This document shows positions 14,933-23,366 of a DNA stretch of 37,047 nt, piece by piece; position 1 is the first letter of the stretch, and the number at the start of each line of letters is the position of its first letter. This DNA is from JAVBLQ01 sp031553435 (GTDB taxonomy: Bacteria > Bacteroidota > Bacteroidia > Bacteroidales > Azobacteroidaceae). Below the pieces are notes generated by a model. The model was given only the letters and a program-made list of their open reading frames with translations. It was not told the origin of the DNA and ran no database searches. The translations under genes and the position numbers were made by a program. The stretch is from contig JAVBLQ010000110.1 in NCBI GenBank assembly GCA_031553435.1, positions 1 through 37,047 of the forward strand, in the 5' to 3' direction.

Positions 14933-17900
14933 ATGAAAATACTATCTCTATCCCTACTCTTTGGCCTGATCTTTTTATTAACAAAAGCGCAACCTCCGGC
15001 ATTACATGTCAAGGATTTATCTTCCGGAGAACAGCCCGTTACTCTTTCTGAGCTTCACATAGATGTAAAGATTGTGGGTCGTTTAGCCGTGACCACATTA
15101 GATATGTTATTCTATAATCCGAATGACAGAATTATGGAAGGCGAGTTGCAATTCCCTTTGGCAGAAGGGCAATCTGTTTCCCGCTTTGCATTAGACATTG
15201 AGGGTAAACTAAGAGAAGGCGTTGTTGTAGAAAAAGCCAAAGGCCAACAAGTTTTTGAAGACATAATCCGGGAGAAAGTAGATCCGGGACTGTTGGAAAT
15301 GACTGTGGGCAATAACTTTCGCACCCGGGTTTATCCTCTTCCAGCCAAAGGTTTCAAAAGAGCGGTTATTGCATATGATCAGGAATTGACTAATCGCAAT
15401 GGCCGGGCATTTTACGATATTCCGCTGGATTATAAGATGAAATTGAAATCATTTACCTTTTCTGTTTCCGTTTTTGATCAGGAAAAAATGCCGGTGATCA
15501 GGACAAATCCCTGGAACAACTTATCATTCACCCAATTACCGAATGGGACTTATACTTTGGATTATAAAGCTGAAAATTATCAGCCTTCAGAACTGTTTTC
15601 ATTTTTTATTTCTGAAAATTCATTTAAGAAACAACAACCATTCATTGAAAAAGGGAAATATGGAAAACAATATGTTTTTTATACGCAGATACAAGTTCCT
15701 GTAATGAAGACTGAAAAAACACTCCCTCAGAAACTGGCGATTTATTGGGATGCTTCTTCTTCTATGTCGTCAGGAAATATGGAATTGGAGTATCAATTGT
15801 TGGATACATATTTCAATAAGAATAAAAATGTAATGGTGGAATTGCATGTTTTCAATTGTGTTTCAGATGAAATAAATACGTTTTCTATTAATGATGGAAA
15901 TTGGAAATTGCTTAAGAACGCCTTACAATCTGTGAAATACGATGGCGCTACAGAAATGATCCGTTTCAACAACCTGAAATCCAAATGCAATGAAATTTTC
16001 CTTTTTTCTGATGGAATGTTCAATTTCGGAAAAGAAAATTTTAAATCTGTGAAAATTCCGGTTACAACCATCAATTCCCTATCGAAATCCAATCACAGTA
16101 TGTTGCAATATATTGCTTCGTCAACCGGAGGAAATTATATCAATCTGAACAAACAAACGATTCCGGACGCTTTACAAACTTTATGTTCAGACTCGTATCG
16201 CTTTATTTCTACCGGTTTCAGTCAAAATGATATTGTTGAAATACAACCTTCCTTTTCTCAGGAAGTTAATGCAGATGGAAATTTTACTGTTTCCGGTTTA
16301 CTCAAAAGTAATAAAGCCACGCTTGCATTAAACTTTGGGAAAGGAAATAATATTATTTATACTGAAAAAATACAATTAAACACCTCAAATGCCAAAGATT
16401 ACCACAACCTGGTCGAGCGGATTTATGCACAACGAAAAATACAGGAGCTTGATATTCAATATGATAAAAACAAAGAGCAGATAACGGATTTAGGAAAAAA
16501 ATACAATATTGTCACCCGCAATACTTCTTTGATTGTATTAGATCGCATCGAAGACTATGTTTTACACCGGATTACTCCTCCCGATGAATTATTGGATCAA
16601 TATAACGAAATGATCAAATCACTGGAAAAAGTAGACCGGACAGAGAAAAATGAAAAGATCAATGATATTTACGATGATTACTTAAAAGAACGATTAAACT
16701 GGTGGTCGGGAAAAGAAGATGACGATGACGATAAAAAAGAAAACATTTTTACAAGACTTTTTTCCTGGACAAAAAGGAAAAAACAACAAAATTCCACAAG
16801 GAATAGTTATGATACTTATTCCGGTTATCCGTCCGGCTCTTCATATGTAGACCAACTTTCCGGAACATTTTTGCCGGATGCCGTCAATATTGTAAAAGGA
16901 CAAATTGTTGATTATAAAGAAGAACCGATTATTGGGGCTTCAGTTTCAATACCGGGAACCTCGATTGGAGCAATAAGTGATATAGATGGTAACTTCTCAA
17001 TCACAATGCCCGCAGGACAGAATCAATTGCAATTTAATTATATTGGATGCTCACCGGTTAGAGCAACAATACATTCGACACAATTGCGTGTAAGAATGGG
17101 TGAAGACAATATGGTATTAAGTGAAGTCGTCACTGTTGCTTATAGCTCTACACAAAAAAATGAAGAAGCCGCATCTTATGATGACAGGGAAATAGCAGAA
17201 TCAATTGCAGAAATGAAAGAAAACATGCAATCAGAAAATGCCGATACATACATCAAATTACAAGAATGGGATCCGGATGTTCCTTACCTCAATCAATTGA
17301 AAGATAAGTCGAAAGCTGAATATTACCCTACTTATCTGTTGTTGAAAAATGAATACAAAGACGTTCCGTCATTCTATCTGGACGTATCTGCTTTCTTTGA
17401 AAAAAACGGAATGAAAAAAGAAGCCTTACTCGTTTTATCCAACCTCATTGAAATGGATATAGAAAATTATCGTCTGATGAGGGTTTTGGCACATCGTTTG
17501 CATCAGTTAGGATATATCAAAAAATCCATAGAGTTGTTTGAGGCTGTATTGGAACTTCGTCCGCAGGAACCTCAATCTTATCGTGATCTGGCATTAGTCT
17601 ATCAGTCTGATAAACAATACCAAAAGGCAGTTGATCTGTTTTATAAAATTATTACAACCGATTGGGACGGGCGTTTTGATGGCATCGAAGTGATTGCCAT
17701 AAACGAGATGAACGCAGCGATTACCGAAGCAAAAAATAATTGGAAAGGAATTAATACGAAACATATTGACAAACGTTTGTTGAAAAACATGCCCGTTGAT
17801 ATTCGTATTGTTCTGAATTGGGATACCGATAATAGCGATATGGATCTGTGGGTGGTTGATCCCAATGACGAAAGATGCGATTATTCAAATAATCGCACAG

Positions 17901-18160
17901 AAATAGGCGGATTGATATCCGATGACTTTACAGATGGTTATGGTCCGGAAGAGTTTCTTCTCAAAAAGGCGGTCAAAGGTAAATATGAGATATTTGCAAA
18001 TTATTTTGGGACAAGAGAACAGGATGTAATCGGCCCAACTACTATTTATTTGGAAATATATACCTATTACGCATCTAAAAAATGCAAAAAAGAAATTGTA
18101 ACTTTGCGACTTGAACAGGATAAAGGCGAAATCAAAATAGGTGAAATTATTTTTAATTAG
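14933..18160 (+). CDS. VIT - vWA - SusC-type regulatory domain - TPR - DUF2135 protein
   Basis: A 1075-residue exported protein (signal peptide to about residue 19, LLTKAQ). A VIT domain covers about 22-150 (ELHIDVKIVGRLAVTTLDMLFYNP, then RVYPLPAKGFKRAVIAYDQE). A vWA domain at about 265-430 has an intact MIDAS: Asp273-x-Ser275-x-Ser277 in WDASSSM, then DGATEM and FSDGMF. An acidic, lysine-rich linker is near 600. A carboxypeptidase-like regulatory domain occupies about 653-725 (IIGASVSIPGTSIGAISDID), followed by a short plug-start-like LSEVVTVAYSS (729-739). TPR-like helices follow (about 790-935), then a C-terminal DUF2135-like domain (NWDTDNSDMDLWVVDPN, GYGPEEFLLKKAVKGKYEIFANYFG). It lies 4 nt after the DUF4139 gene and 11 nt before aroE. 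VIT/vWA proteins usually bind protein partners in a metal-dependent way; the partner here is unknown. Confidence 0.85.
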   Translation: MKILSLSLLFGLIFLLTKAQPPALHVKDLSSGEQPVTLSELHIDVKIVGRLAVTTLDMLFYNPNDRIMEGELQFPLAEGQSVSRFALDIEGKLREGVVVEKAKGQQVFEDIIREKVDPGLLEMTVGNNFRTRVYPLPAKGFKRAVIAYDQELTNRNGRAFYDIPLDYKMKLKSFTFSVSVFDQEKMPVIRTNPWNNLSFTQLPNGTYTLDYKAENYQPSELFSFFISENSFKKQQPFIEKGKYGKQYVFYTQIQVPVMKTEKTLPQKLAIYWDASSSMSSGNMELEYQLLDTYFNKNKNVMVELHVFNCVSDEINTFSINDGNWKLLKNALQSVKYDGATEMIRFNNLKSKCNEIFLFSDGMFNFGKENFKSVKIPVTTINSLSKSNHSMLQYIASSTGGNYINLNKQTIPDALQTLCSDSYRFISTGFSQNDIVEIQPSFSQEVNADGNFTVSGLLKSNKATLALNFGKGNNIIYTEKIQLNTSNAKDYHNLVERIYAQRKIQELDIQYDKNKEQITDLGKKYNIVTRNTSLIVLDRIEDYVLHRITPPDELLDQYNEMIKSLEKVDRTEKNEKINDIYDDYLKERLNWWSGKEDDDDDKKENIFTRLFSWTKRKKQQNSTRNSYDTYSGYPSGSSYVDQLSGTFLPDAVNIVKGQIVDYKEEPIIGASVSIPGTSIGAISDIDGNFSITMPAGQNQLQFNYIGCSPVRATIHSTQLRVRMGEDNMVLSEVVTVAYSSTQKNEEAASYDDREIAESIAEMKENMQSENADTYIKLQEWDPDVPYLNQLKDKSKAEYYPTYLLLKNEYKDVPSFYLDVSAFFEKNGMKKEALLVLSNLIEMDIENYRLMRVLAHRLHQLGYIKKSIELFEAVLELRPQEPQSYRDLALVYQSDKQYQKAVDLFYKIITTDWDGRFDGIEVIAINEMNAAITEAKNNWKGINTKHIDKRLLKNMPVDIRIVLNWDTDNSDMDLWVVDPNDERCDYSNNRTEIGGLISDDFTDGYGPEEFLLKKAVKGKYEIFANYFGTREQDVIGPTTIYLEIYTYYASKKCKKEIVTLRLEQDKGEIKIGEIIFN

Positions 18161-18171
18161 GGAGGGGGATT

Positions 18172-18930
18172 ATGGACAAGTATGGCTTAATAGGTTATCC
18201 ATTAAAACATTCATTTTCAAAAGGTTTTTTTAACGACAAATTTACTTCGGAAAAAATTGATGCTGAATACGTTAATTTTGAGATAGAATCGATCACGGAA
18301 TTTCCGGACATCATCAAAATGAATCCGAACCTGAAAGGATTGAATGTTACGATTCCTTATAAAGAAAAAGTAATTCCTTATCTGGATGAAATAGGACCCA
18401 ATGCAAAAAACATCGGGGCCGTAAATGTCATTAAATTTGACCGTAGCAAAGGAAAGTTAAGGCTGATCGGTTACAATTCCGATATCATTGGTTTCAAACA
18501 ATCTATCGACTCTTTGCTGGAACCCACTCACAAAAAAGCTTTGATTCTGGGAACCGGAGGATCTTCTAAAGCGGTCTATCATGGATTGTTACAACTGGGC
18601 GTAGAGTCTGTATTTGTTTCCCGTGAAAAATCAGGAGGAAAACTCACTTATCAGGAATTAACTCCGGAAGTGATGAAAGAATATACAGTGATTGTCAATT
18701 GTACTCCTATAGGAATGTTTCCGAAAGTAGACGCTTGTCCCGAAATCCCATATGAATTGCTGACAAAACACCATTTATTGTACGATCTATTATATAATCC
18801 GGACGAAACTTTATTTTTAAGAAAAGGAAAAGAGCAAGGCGCCGTTATAAAAAACGGATTAGAAATGCTTTTGTTACAAGCTTTTGCCTCTTGGGATTTT
18901 TGGAATGGGAGGGAGAAAAAGTTTTTTTAA
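18172..18930 (+). CDS. aroE: shikimate dehydrogenase (NADP+)
   Basis: A 252-residue enzyme reducing 3-dehydroshikimate to shikimate in aromatic amino-acid synthesis. Shikimate-binding YGLIGYPLKHSFSKGFFNDKF is at the N-terminus. The catalytic Lys lies in NVTIPYKEKVIPYL and the catalytic Asp in IGYNSDIIGF. The NADP loop is ILGTGGSSKAVYHGL, and the C-terminal NGLEMLLLQAFASWDFW helix is typical. A strong Shine-Dalgarno-like GGAGGGGG precedes the ATG, unusual for this AT-rich window. Its start is 11 nt after the VIT/vWA gene, so it may ride on the envelope operon's transcript even though the functions appear unrelated. Confidence 0.95.
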   Translation: MDKYGLIGYPLKHSFSKGFFNDKFTSEKIDAEYVNFEIESITEFPDIIKMNPNLKGLNVTIPYKEKVIPYLDEIGPNAKNIGAVNVIKFDRSKGKLRLIGYNSDIIGFKQSIDSLLEPTHKKALILGTGGSSKAVYHGLLQLGVESVFVSREKSGGKLTYQELTPEVMKEYTVIVNCTPIGMFPKVDACPEIPYELLTKHHLLYDLLYNPDETLFLRKGKEQGAVIKNGLEMLLLQAFASWDFWNGREKKFF

Positions 18931-18985
18931 ACACAAAATCTCTTTTGAGGTATATCATAATATACTTTAAATCAAGATTTTTATG

Positions 18986-18993
18986 TAAGTTTG
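18986..18993 (+). promoter_or_regulatory. Bacteroidota -7 element (TAnnTTTG) upstream of the LysM gene
   Basis: TAAGTTTG exactly matches TAnnTTTG, 27 nt before the ATG at 19021. That distance is typical, with a short leader. No convincing -33 box is seen. Confidence 0.55.
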
Positions 18994-19020
18994 TGTGCTT
19001 ATCTTTAACACCGAATCTAT

Positions 19021-20733
19021 ATGTTGAAACGTCTTTTACTATTTATTTTTATTGTTATTACTTCACTACAAGTATATAGTCAGGAAAATGATTATTTTTT
19101 ACACACAATAGAACGGGGGCAAACCGTATATTCTATTGCCTTGACATATAATGTTTCCATCGAATCGATATATAACATTAACCCTGGAAGCAGAGAAGGA
19201 ATCAAGACAGGAGAAGTGTTAAAAATTCCTCAAAAGAAAAAAGATTCTACCATCTATCACACTATCCAACCTAAAGAAACATTATATTCCGTTTCAAAAA
19301 AATACAATACAACCGGTAATAAAATTATAGAAATGAATCCAGGGCTATCAACCCTAACTTTTGCTGCAGGAAGAACAATCCGGATCCCGGAAGGTAAATC
19401 TAAACAGGTTGAAGCGCCCAAAGAAACTCAAATAGTTGACATCCAACACAAGGTAGAAAAAGGTGAAACTTTATTTAGCCTCAGCCAGAAATACAAAGTC
19501 TATATAGACGATATCCTCCAAAGAAATGAAAATGTAAGGCTTAACGGGCTCAAAAAAGGACAGATTATCTTTATCCCTACAGAAGTAACTAAAACAAGTG
19601 ATAAAGAAAAAACACTGGAAGACGAAACCAACAGTCTGCTGAATAAACAAACAATAAAGAAAATTGATCATATCAATGTGGCATTGCTTCTTCCTTTTGG
19701 TACAACAGGAAAAAACATTGAAAATTCCCAAAAAGGAAAAATCATTGAATATTATGAAGGTTTTTTGCTTGCAATAGAAGACTTGAAGAAAAAAGGCATC
19801 TCCATAAATCTTTTTGTATATGATACGGCAAACGGCGTTAGAGAAATTCTTCAAAAACCGGAATTGAAGCAAGCCAATTTAATCATTGGAGGCACTACCG
19901 AAGAACAAATAAAGCAAATTTCAGAATTCTCTCATAAAGAAGAAATTAAGTATGTCATCCCATTTTCTTCATTAACCGATGTAGCATTGACAAACCCTTA
20001 TGTTTTTCAAATAAACACTCCACAAAACTATCTGTATTCCAAAGCCTCATTGCAATTCATCAAAAAATACGAAAAATATAGAGTTATATTTATCAACTTT
20101 TCGCAAGATAAAAATGACAAAGCCGATTTTGTATCTGTATTGCAAACAGATCTGAAACAAAACAACATACGATACGAAACCATCACTTACAACGGAGCTT
20201 CCATTACTAAAGATATGAAAGATGAATTGAATGGAAATGAGCCAACAGTGTTTGTTCCGGCCTCAGGATCAAGAGAATCTTTACTGAAAATATTAGCTCC
20301 ATTGAAAACGATAATAACAGCCAATAGTTCCGTGAACGTTTCCCTGTTTGGCTATCCCGAATGGCAAACTTATTCCGACTGCATCAAAAGTCTTTATCCT
20401 TTGAATACATCAATCTATTCTGTTTTTTATGCAGATACAGACAGCCGGATTGTTAAGAACTTTTATAATCGTTATAAACAATGGTACAACAAATATCCAA
20501 TTAATTCTTATCCAAAATACGGATTACTTGGATATGATACCGGAATGTATTTCCTGGAACTCATCAACAATTATGGTATTTTGTTCGAATCTTCGTTGGA
20601 TAAAATGCAGTATAACAGCTTGCAGATGGGATTCAACTTTGATCGTGTAAGTTATTGGGGCGGATTCATTAACCTGAATATCTATATGGTCACATTTCAA
20701 CCAAATAATAACATTTTAAGAGAAGAAAGTTAA
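19021..20733 (+). CDS. LysM-repeat protein with periplasmic binding-protein-like domain
   Basis: A 570-residue exported protein (signal peptide MLKRLLLFIFIVITSLQVYSQ). Three LysM peptidoglycan-binding repeats lie at about 25-75 (HTIERGQTVYSIALTYNVSIESIYNINPG), 80-125 (HTIQPKETLYSVSKKYN) and 140-190 (HKVEKGETLFSLSQKYKVYIDDILQRN). From about 218 the chain resembles a type I periplasmic binding fold (HINVALLLPFG, YYEGFLLAIEDLKKKGISINLFVYDT, KYVIPFSSLTDVALTNPYVFQINTP, NSYPKYGLLGYDTGMYFL), as in branched-chain amino-acid receptors. It is probably fixed to the cell wall by LysM and senses or scaffolds something in the periplasm; the ligand is unknown. Its stop overlaps the next start by one base (TAATG). 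Confidence 0.85.
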   Translation: MLKRLLLFIFIVITSLQVYSQENDYFLHTIERGQTVYSIALTYNVSIESIYNINPGSREGIKTGEVLKIPQKKKDSTIYHTIQPKETLYSVSKKYNTTGNKIIEMNPGLSTLTFAAGRTIRIPEGKSKQVEAPKETQIVDIQHKVEKGETLFSLSQKYKVYIDDILQRNENVRLNGLKKGQIIFIPTEVTKTSDKEKTLEDETNSLLNKQTIKKIDHINVALLLPFGTTGKNIENSQKGKIIEYYEGFLLAIEDLKKKGISINLFVYDTANGVREILQKPELKQANLIIGGTTEEQIKQISEFSHKEEIKYVIPFSSLTDVALTNPYVFQINTPQNYLYSKASLQFIKKYEKYRVIFINFSQDKNDKADFVSVLQTDLKQNNIRYETITYNGASITKDMKDELNGNEPTVFVPASGSRESLLKILAPLKTIITANSSVNVSLFGYPEWQTYSDCIKSLYPLNTSIYSVFYADTDSRIVKNFYNRYKQWYNKYPINSYPKYGLLGYDTGMYFLELINNYGILFESSLDKMQYNSLQMGFNFDRVSYWGGFINLNIYMVTFQPNNNILREES

Positions 20734-21404
20734 TGATAAAGAAAATCTTGTATCAGGGTATTCTATTCTTATTCTGTTTTGCTACAATTCAGGCACAGGA
20801 TAAACCTTTTCAACGGGAATTTTCTATTGGAGCCAACGGAGGAATAACCTTATCCAAAATAAATTTTTCTTCCTCCGATTATCCCGTTCCACAGGAAAAA
20901 ACCTTTTTACAAACTACCGGAGGCATCACTGCAAGATATATCACTGAAAAATATTTCGGACTACAAGCCGAATTAAATCTGGCGCAAAGAGGATGGAAAG
21001 AATATGATGAGGATGATCCGGACTTCAAATACACAAAATCTTTGCTTTATATTGAACTTCCGGTTTTTACACATATATATTTCGGAATGAGCAAAAGGAT
21101 GAGGATGGTATTCAATCTCGGACCGCAAATCAGCTATATGATCTCCGAAAAAGTATTGGACTATAATGTAAAAACGTCGGATAATGAAAATCCTCAATAT
21201 TCAGATGTCCAAAGACCTTTCGACTGGGGTCTTTGTGGGGGTGCTGGTTTGGAGTTACAGACAGGCATTGGTCGTTTTCTGGCAGAAGGAAGATACTATT
21301 TCGGATTATCCGATATTTTTGACAATTCAAAAAGCGATCCCTTTTCAATATCTTCCAACCAGATTATTTATGTAAAATTATCCTATTTATTTGATCTGAA
21401 ATAA
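20733..21404 (+). CDS. outer-membrane beta-barrel protein (porin / PorT-like family)
   Basis: A 223-residue protein with a signal peptide (MIKKILYQGILFLFCFATIQAQ) and alternating hydrophobic/polar strands ending in an aromatic barrel-type C-terminus (IIYVKLSYLFDLK). FSIGANGGITLSKINF, KYFGLQAELNLAQRGW and GGAGLELQTGIGRFLAEGRYYFGLSDIF are typical of the 8-strand OMP_b-brl family. Members include PorT of the T9SS, but this family is large and I cannot say it is PorT. Its start codon shares one base with the LysM gene's stop codon, so the two are co-translated and likely work in the same envelope process. It converges on the DUF4293 gene 11 nt downstream. Confidence 0.75.
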   Translation: MIKKILYQGILFLFCFATIQAQDKPFQREFSIGANGGITLSKINFSSSDYPVPQEKTFLQTTGGITARYITEKYFGLQAELNLAQRGWKEYDEDDPDFKYTKSLLYIELPVFTHIYFGMSKRMRMVFNLGPQISYMISEKVLDYNVKTSDNENPQYSDVQRPFDWGLCGGAGLELQTGIGRFLAEGRYYFGLSDIFDNSKSDPFSISSNQIIYVKLSYLFDLK

Positions 21405-21415
21405 TAAGAAAAGTA

Positions 21416-21871
21416 TTATCTGATCCTATCCAGCGATCTTATCAAAGCCTCATCTTTACGAATGCTGCGGATTGCCAACAAATTTAGGATAAGAGCAATC
21501 AAAGGAAATGATAATGCAAATCCCGGAGTCATTGTTGTTATGCCCGGATTTTCTTTAAATATGGAATAATAATAAAAAACTACTCCATAAAAGGCAAGCA
21601 TAAGAAATATATTCAAAATGCAAACCTTAACCTGAAGTTTTCTTCTTTTATAGAAAAAAATAGCAATAAAAGATATAAATCCGATCAGAGCTATCAAAGA
21701 TTCGAGTCCCCATGTGAAATGAGCAAATCCTTTGGGATCATATAATCCTGTTATCTTAAAGATATATGAAATGGATGCGTCACTGGTAAATCTTGCCAAC
21801 GGCAAAAAAAACATCACCGACATTAAGCCGGTGATTATCAATAAATATACAGTTTGTACACGTTGTATCAT
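21416..21871 (-). CDS. DUF4293 family membrane protein
   Basis: A 151-residue protein with four hydrophobic helices (residues about 5-24, 55-75, 80-100, 117-136), so an inner-membrane protein. MIQRVQTVYLLIITGLMSVMFFLPL at the N-terminus is the DUF4293 pattern of Bacteroidota. Function unknown. It begins 3 nt after the rpoZ-type gene on the same strand and belongs to the bamD-rpoZ-DUF4293 unit. No terminator is visible in the 11 nt between its stop and the convergent barrel gene. Confidence 0.75.
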   Translation of the reverse strand: MIQRVQTVYLLIITGLMSVMFFLPLARFTSDASISYIFKITGLYDPKGFAHFTWGLESLIALIGFISFIAIFFYKRRKLQVKVCILNIFLMLAFYGVVFYYYSIFKENPGITTMTPGFALSFPLIALILNLLAIRSIRKDEALIRSLDRIR

Positions 21872-21874
21872 ATC

Positions 21875-22213
21875 TTAGAAATCGAAATTATCTTTTTCTT
21901 TAGCCGGATTCCGGTAATAAACTTCACCATCAATAAACTCCTGAGCAGCAATAAGCGTAGGTTTAGGAAGTCTTTCAAAATAACGGGAAATTTCTATTTG
22001 CTCTCTGTTTTCGAACACTTCTTCCAGGTTATCCGTATAAGAAGCGAACTCCTGTAGCTTTTTTTCCAGATCATGTTTCATTTCAACACTGATCTGATTG
22101 CTACGTTTTCCTATAATTCTAACAGCTTCATATACATTACCTGTTTCTGCAGCCAAAGACATCATATCACGGGTAACGGTATTTCCCGGCGCCACATTTT
22201 TTCTGTAATCCAT
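21875..22213 (-). CDS. rpoZ: DNA-directed RNA polymerase subunit omega (Bacteroidota type)
   Basis: A 112-residue Rpb6/omega-family protein. The start MDYRKNVAPGNTVTRDMMSLAAETGNVYEAVRIIGKRSNQI is the omega core: the polymerase-binding helix and the ARIIxKRSNQI signature in divergent form. The C-terminal tail (RYFERLPKPTLIAAQEFIDGEVYYRNP) is the extension typical of Bacteroidota omega subunits. Omega helps assemble RNA polymerase. It lies between bamD (about 100 nt upstream, across an inverted repeat) and DUF4293. Confidence 0.85.
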   Translation of the reverse strand: MDYRKNVAPGNTVTRDMMSLAAETGNVYEAVRIIGKRSNQISVEMKHDLEKKLQEFASYTDNLEEVFENREQIEISRYFERLPKPTLIAAQEFIDGEVYYRNPAKEKDNFDF

Positions 22214-22229
22214 TTGTATATTAATTTTT

Positions 22230-22299
22230 GTTTAATGTTTAAAGTTGAAAGTTTAATGTTTTTTGTTGAACCTTTAATTTTCAACTTTCAACATTAAAC
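22230..22299. repeat. long inverted repeat between bamD and rpoZ
   Basis: Arms 22230-22250 and 22279-22299 (21 nt each) pair with one mismatch around a 28-nt loop. The units are GTTTAATG, GTTGAAAG and their complements. It occupies almost the whole gap between the two genes and could form an mRNA hairpin separating bamD from rpoZ. This is an AT-rich intergenic repeat, not a classic terminator. Confidence 0.7.
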
Positions 22300-22312
22300 C
22301 TTAAAAAAAGAA

Positions 22313-23119
22313 TCAGTCTTGTATTTCTTTCATCGAACTGTCAAAAAGTCTTTTGACCTGTTTGATATGTTTTCCTTCCGGGAATTCATTGACATATGAA
22401 TAATATTCATCCACAACATCCCTGTAACGAAGTTCTTTTTTATCTTCCACACTTTGCTTAGCCATATCATATCTTGCACGGATAGAAAAATACATAAATT
22501 CTTCTCTGTATTTGGAATATGGATAAGTCCTCAATGCATTTTGAGCATAAATTACACAAGATAAATAATTATTCCCCCCGTAATTCCCCAGATTAAAATA
22601 TAATTCTGTTGCCATCAATTCTTTCAAAGCCAGTTTTTCCTGCAGATCAAAAAGAATTTTTTGCACTTCATCTTTATGCTCACTTTGAGGATAATACTCC
22701 ATAAAATCCTGCAATTGAGAAATGGCCTTATAGGTATCGGTTTGATCCAAACGCACATCCGGAGAATCCAAATATAAGCCGTAAGCGCTATAATAACGAG
22801 ACAATTCGGCGTATTCTCCTTTAGGATAGGTAGTGTAATATGTGGCAAAATAACTTGAGGCCGTAGCATAATCTTTTTGTTTATAATAACTCTGAGCTAA
22901 TAAATACAAAGATTCCTCTGCTCTTGAAGTTCCTTTAAACATTGCAATCATATCTTCCAATAAAGTTGCCGCACGACTGTATTTTCCTTCGTTAAAGTAT
23001 TTTTTTGCATACTCATAACGAACTTCATAGTCCGGATTTTTCAATACTTTATTGTACTCTCCGCAACTAGATAATATAACTACTGTAAACAGGAAAAATA
23101 TGATTCTACGTACCATCAT
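22313..23119 (-). CDS. bamD: outer membrane protein assembly factor BamD
   Basis: A 268-residue lipoprotein of the BAM complex, which inserts beta-barrel proteins in the outer membrane. The signal ends in a lipobox, VVILSSC, then GEYNKVLKNPDYEVRYEYAKKYFNEGKYSRAATLLEDM, a TPR-rich scaffold. Repeats such as YLLAQSYYKQKDYATASSYFATYYTTYPKGEYAE are typical of BamD. The ATG at 23119 is chosen over an in-frame TTG at 23137, because the TTG overlaps an exact -7 promoter box (23135-23142) and would add MSAKSQ. A second ATG follows directly at 23116 and could be the real start. First gene of the minus-strand bamD-rpoZ-DUF4293 unit. Confidence 0.92.
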   Translation of the reverse strand: MMVRRIIFFLFTVVILSSCGEYNKVLKNPDYEVRYEYAKKYFNEGKYSRAATLLEDMIAMFKGTSRAEESLYLLAQSYYKQKDYATASSYFATYYTTYPKGEYAELSRYYSAYGLYLDSPDVRLDQTDTYKAISQLQDFMEYYPQSEHKDEVQKILFDLQEKLALKELMATELYFNLGNYGGNNYLSCVIYAQNALRTYPYSKYREEFMYFSIRARYDMAKQSVEDKKELRYRDVVDEYYSYVNEFPEGKHIKQVKRLFDSSMKEIQD

Positions 23120-23134
23120 CTGACTTTTAGCCGA

Positions 23135-23142
23135 CAAAGTTA
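23135..23142 (-). promoter_or_regulatory. Bacteroidota -7 element (TAnnTTTG) for bamD
   Basis: On the minus strand the bases read TAACTTTG, an exact TAnnTTTG match, 15 nt before the ATG at 23119. Transcription would begin only a few bases before the start codon, giving a very short leader. This supports rejecting the TTG start. Confidence 0.55.
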
Positions 23143-23314
23143 AGAATAATAAGTGAATGGTAAAAAATGAATCGGGTAAAATTAAAAATATTTATGAATT
23201 TAAAAATAACAAAAGCTCGATTTCATGCATACGCACACGTTAGAATAAATGTATTTGTGACTTTTTTCGAATAATAAACCTTATAATTTTAATCATTATA
23301 ATTATTTTTTTACT

Positions 23315-23322
23315 TACATTTG
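23315..23322 (+). promoter_or_regulatory. Bacteroidota -7 element (TAnnTTTG) for the M6 protease gene
   Basis: TACATTTG exactly matches TAnnTTTG, 44 nt before the ATG at 23367. An AT-rich inverted pair TTATAAT / ATTATAA (23281-23287, 23295-23301) covers the expected -33 area and could be an operator, though such pairs arise easily in AT-rich DNA. Confidence 0.55.
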
Positions 23323-23366
23323 TAGCTTAATCTCTTATTTTAATTGTAAATTTTAAGATTTATATT

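Noticed and set aside
7091..18160. True SusC/RagA TonB-dependent receptor genes
   Set aside because: The SusC-like segments are 70-110 residues inside other domains, with no beta-barrel sequence after the plug part.
20733..21404. Definite assignment as the T9SS component PorT
   Set aside because: The barrel pattern is shared by a large family and no PorT-specific residue set could be confirmed by eye.
23120..23137. Longer bamD start at TTG 23137
   Set aside because: The TTG overlaps an exact -7 promoter box and would place extra residues before the lipoprotein signal; ATG 23119 fits.
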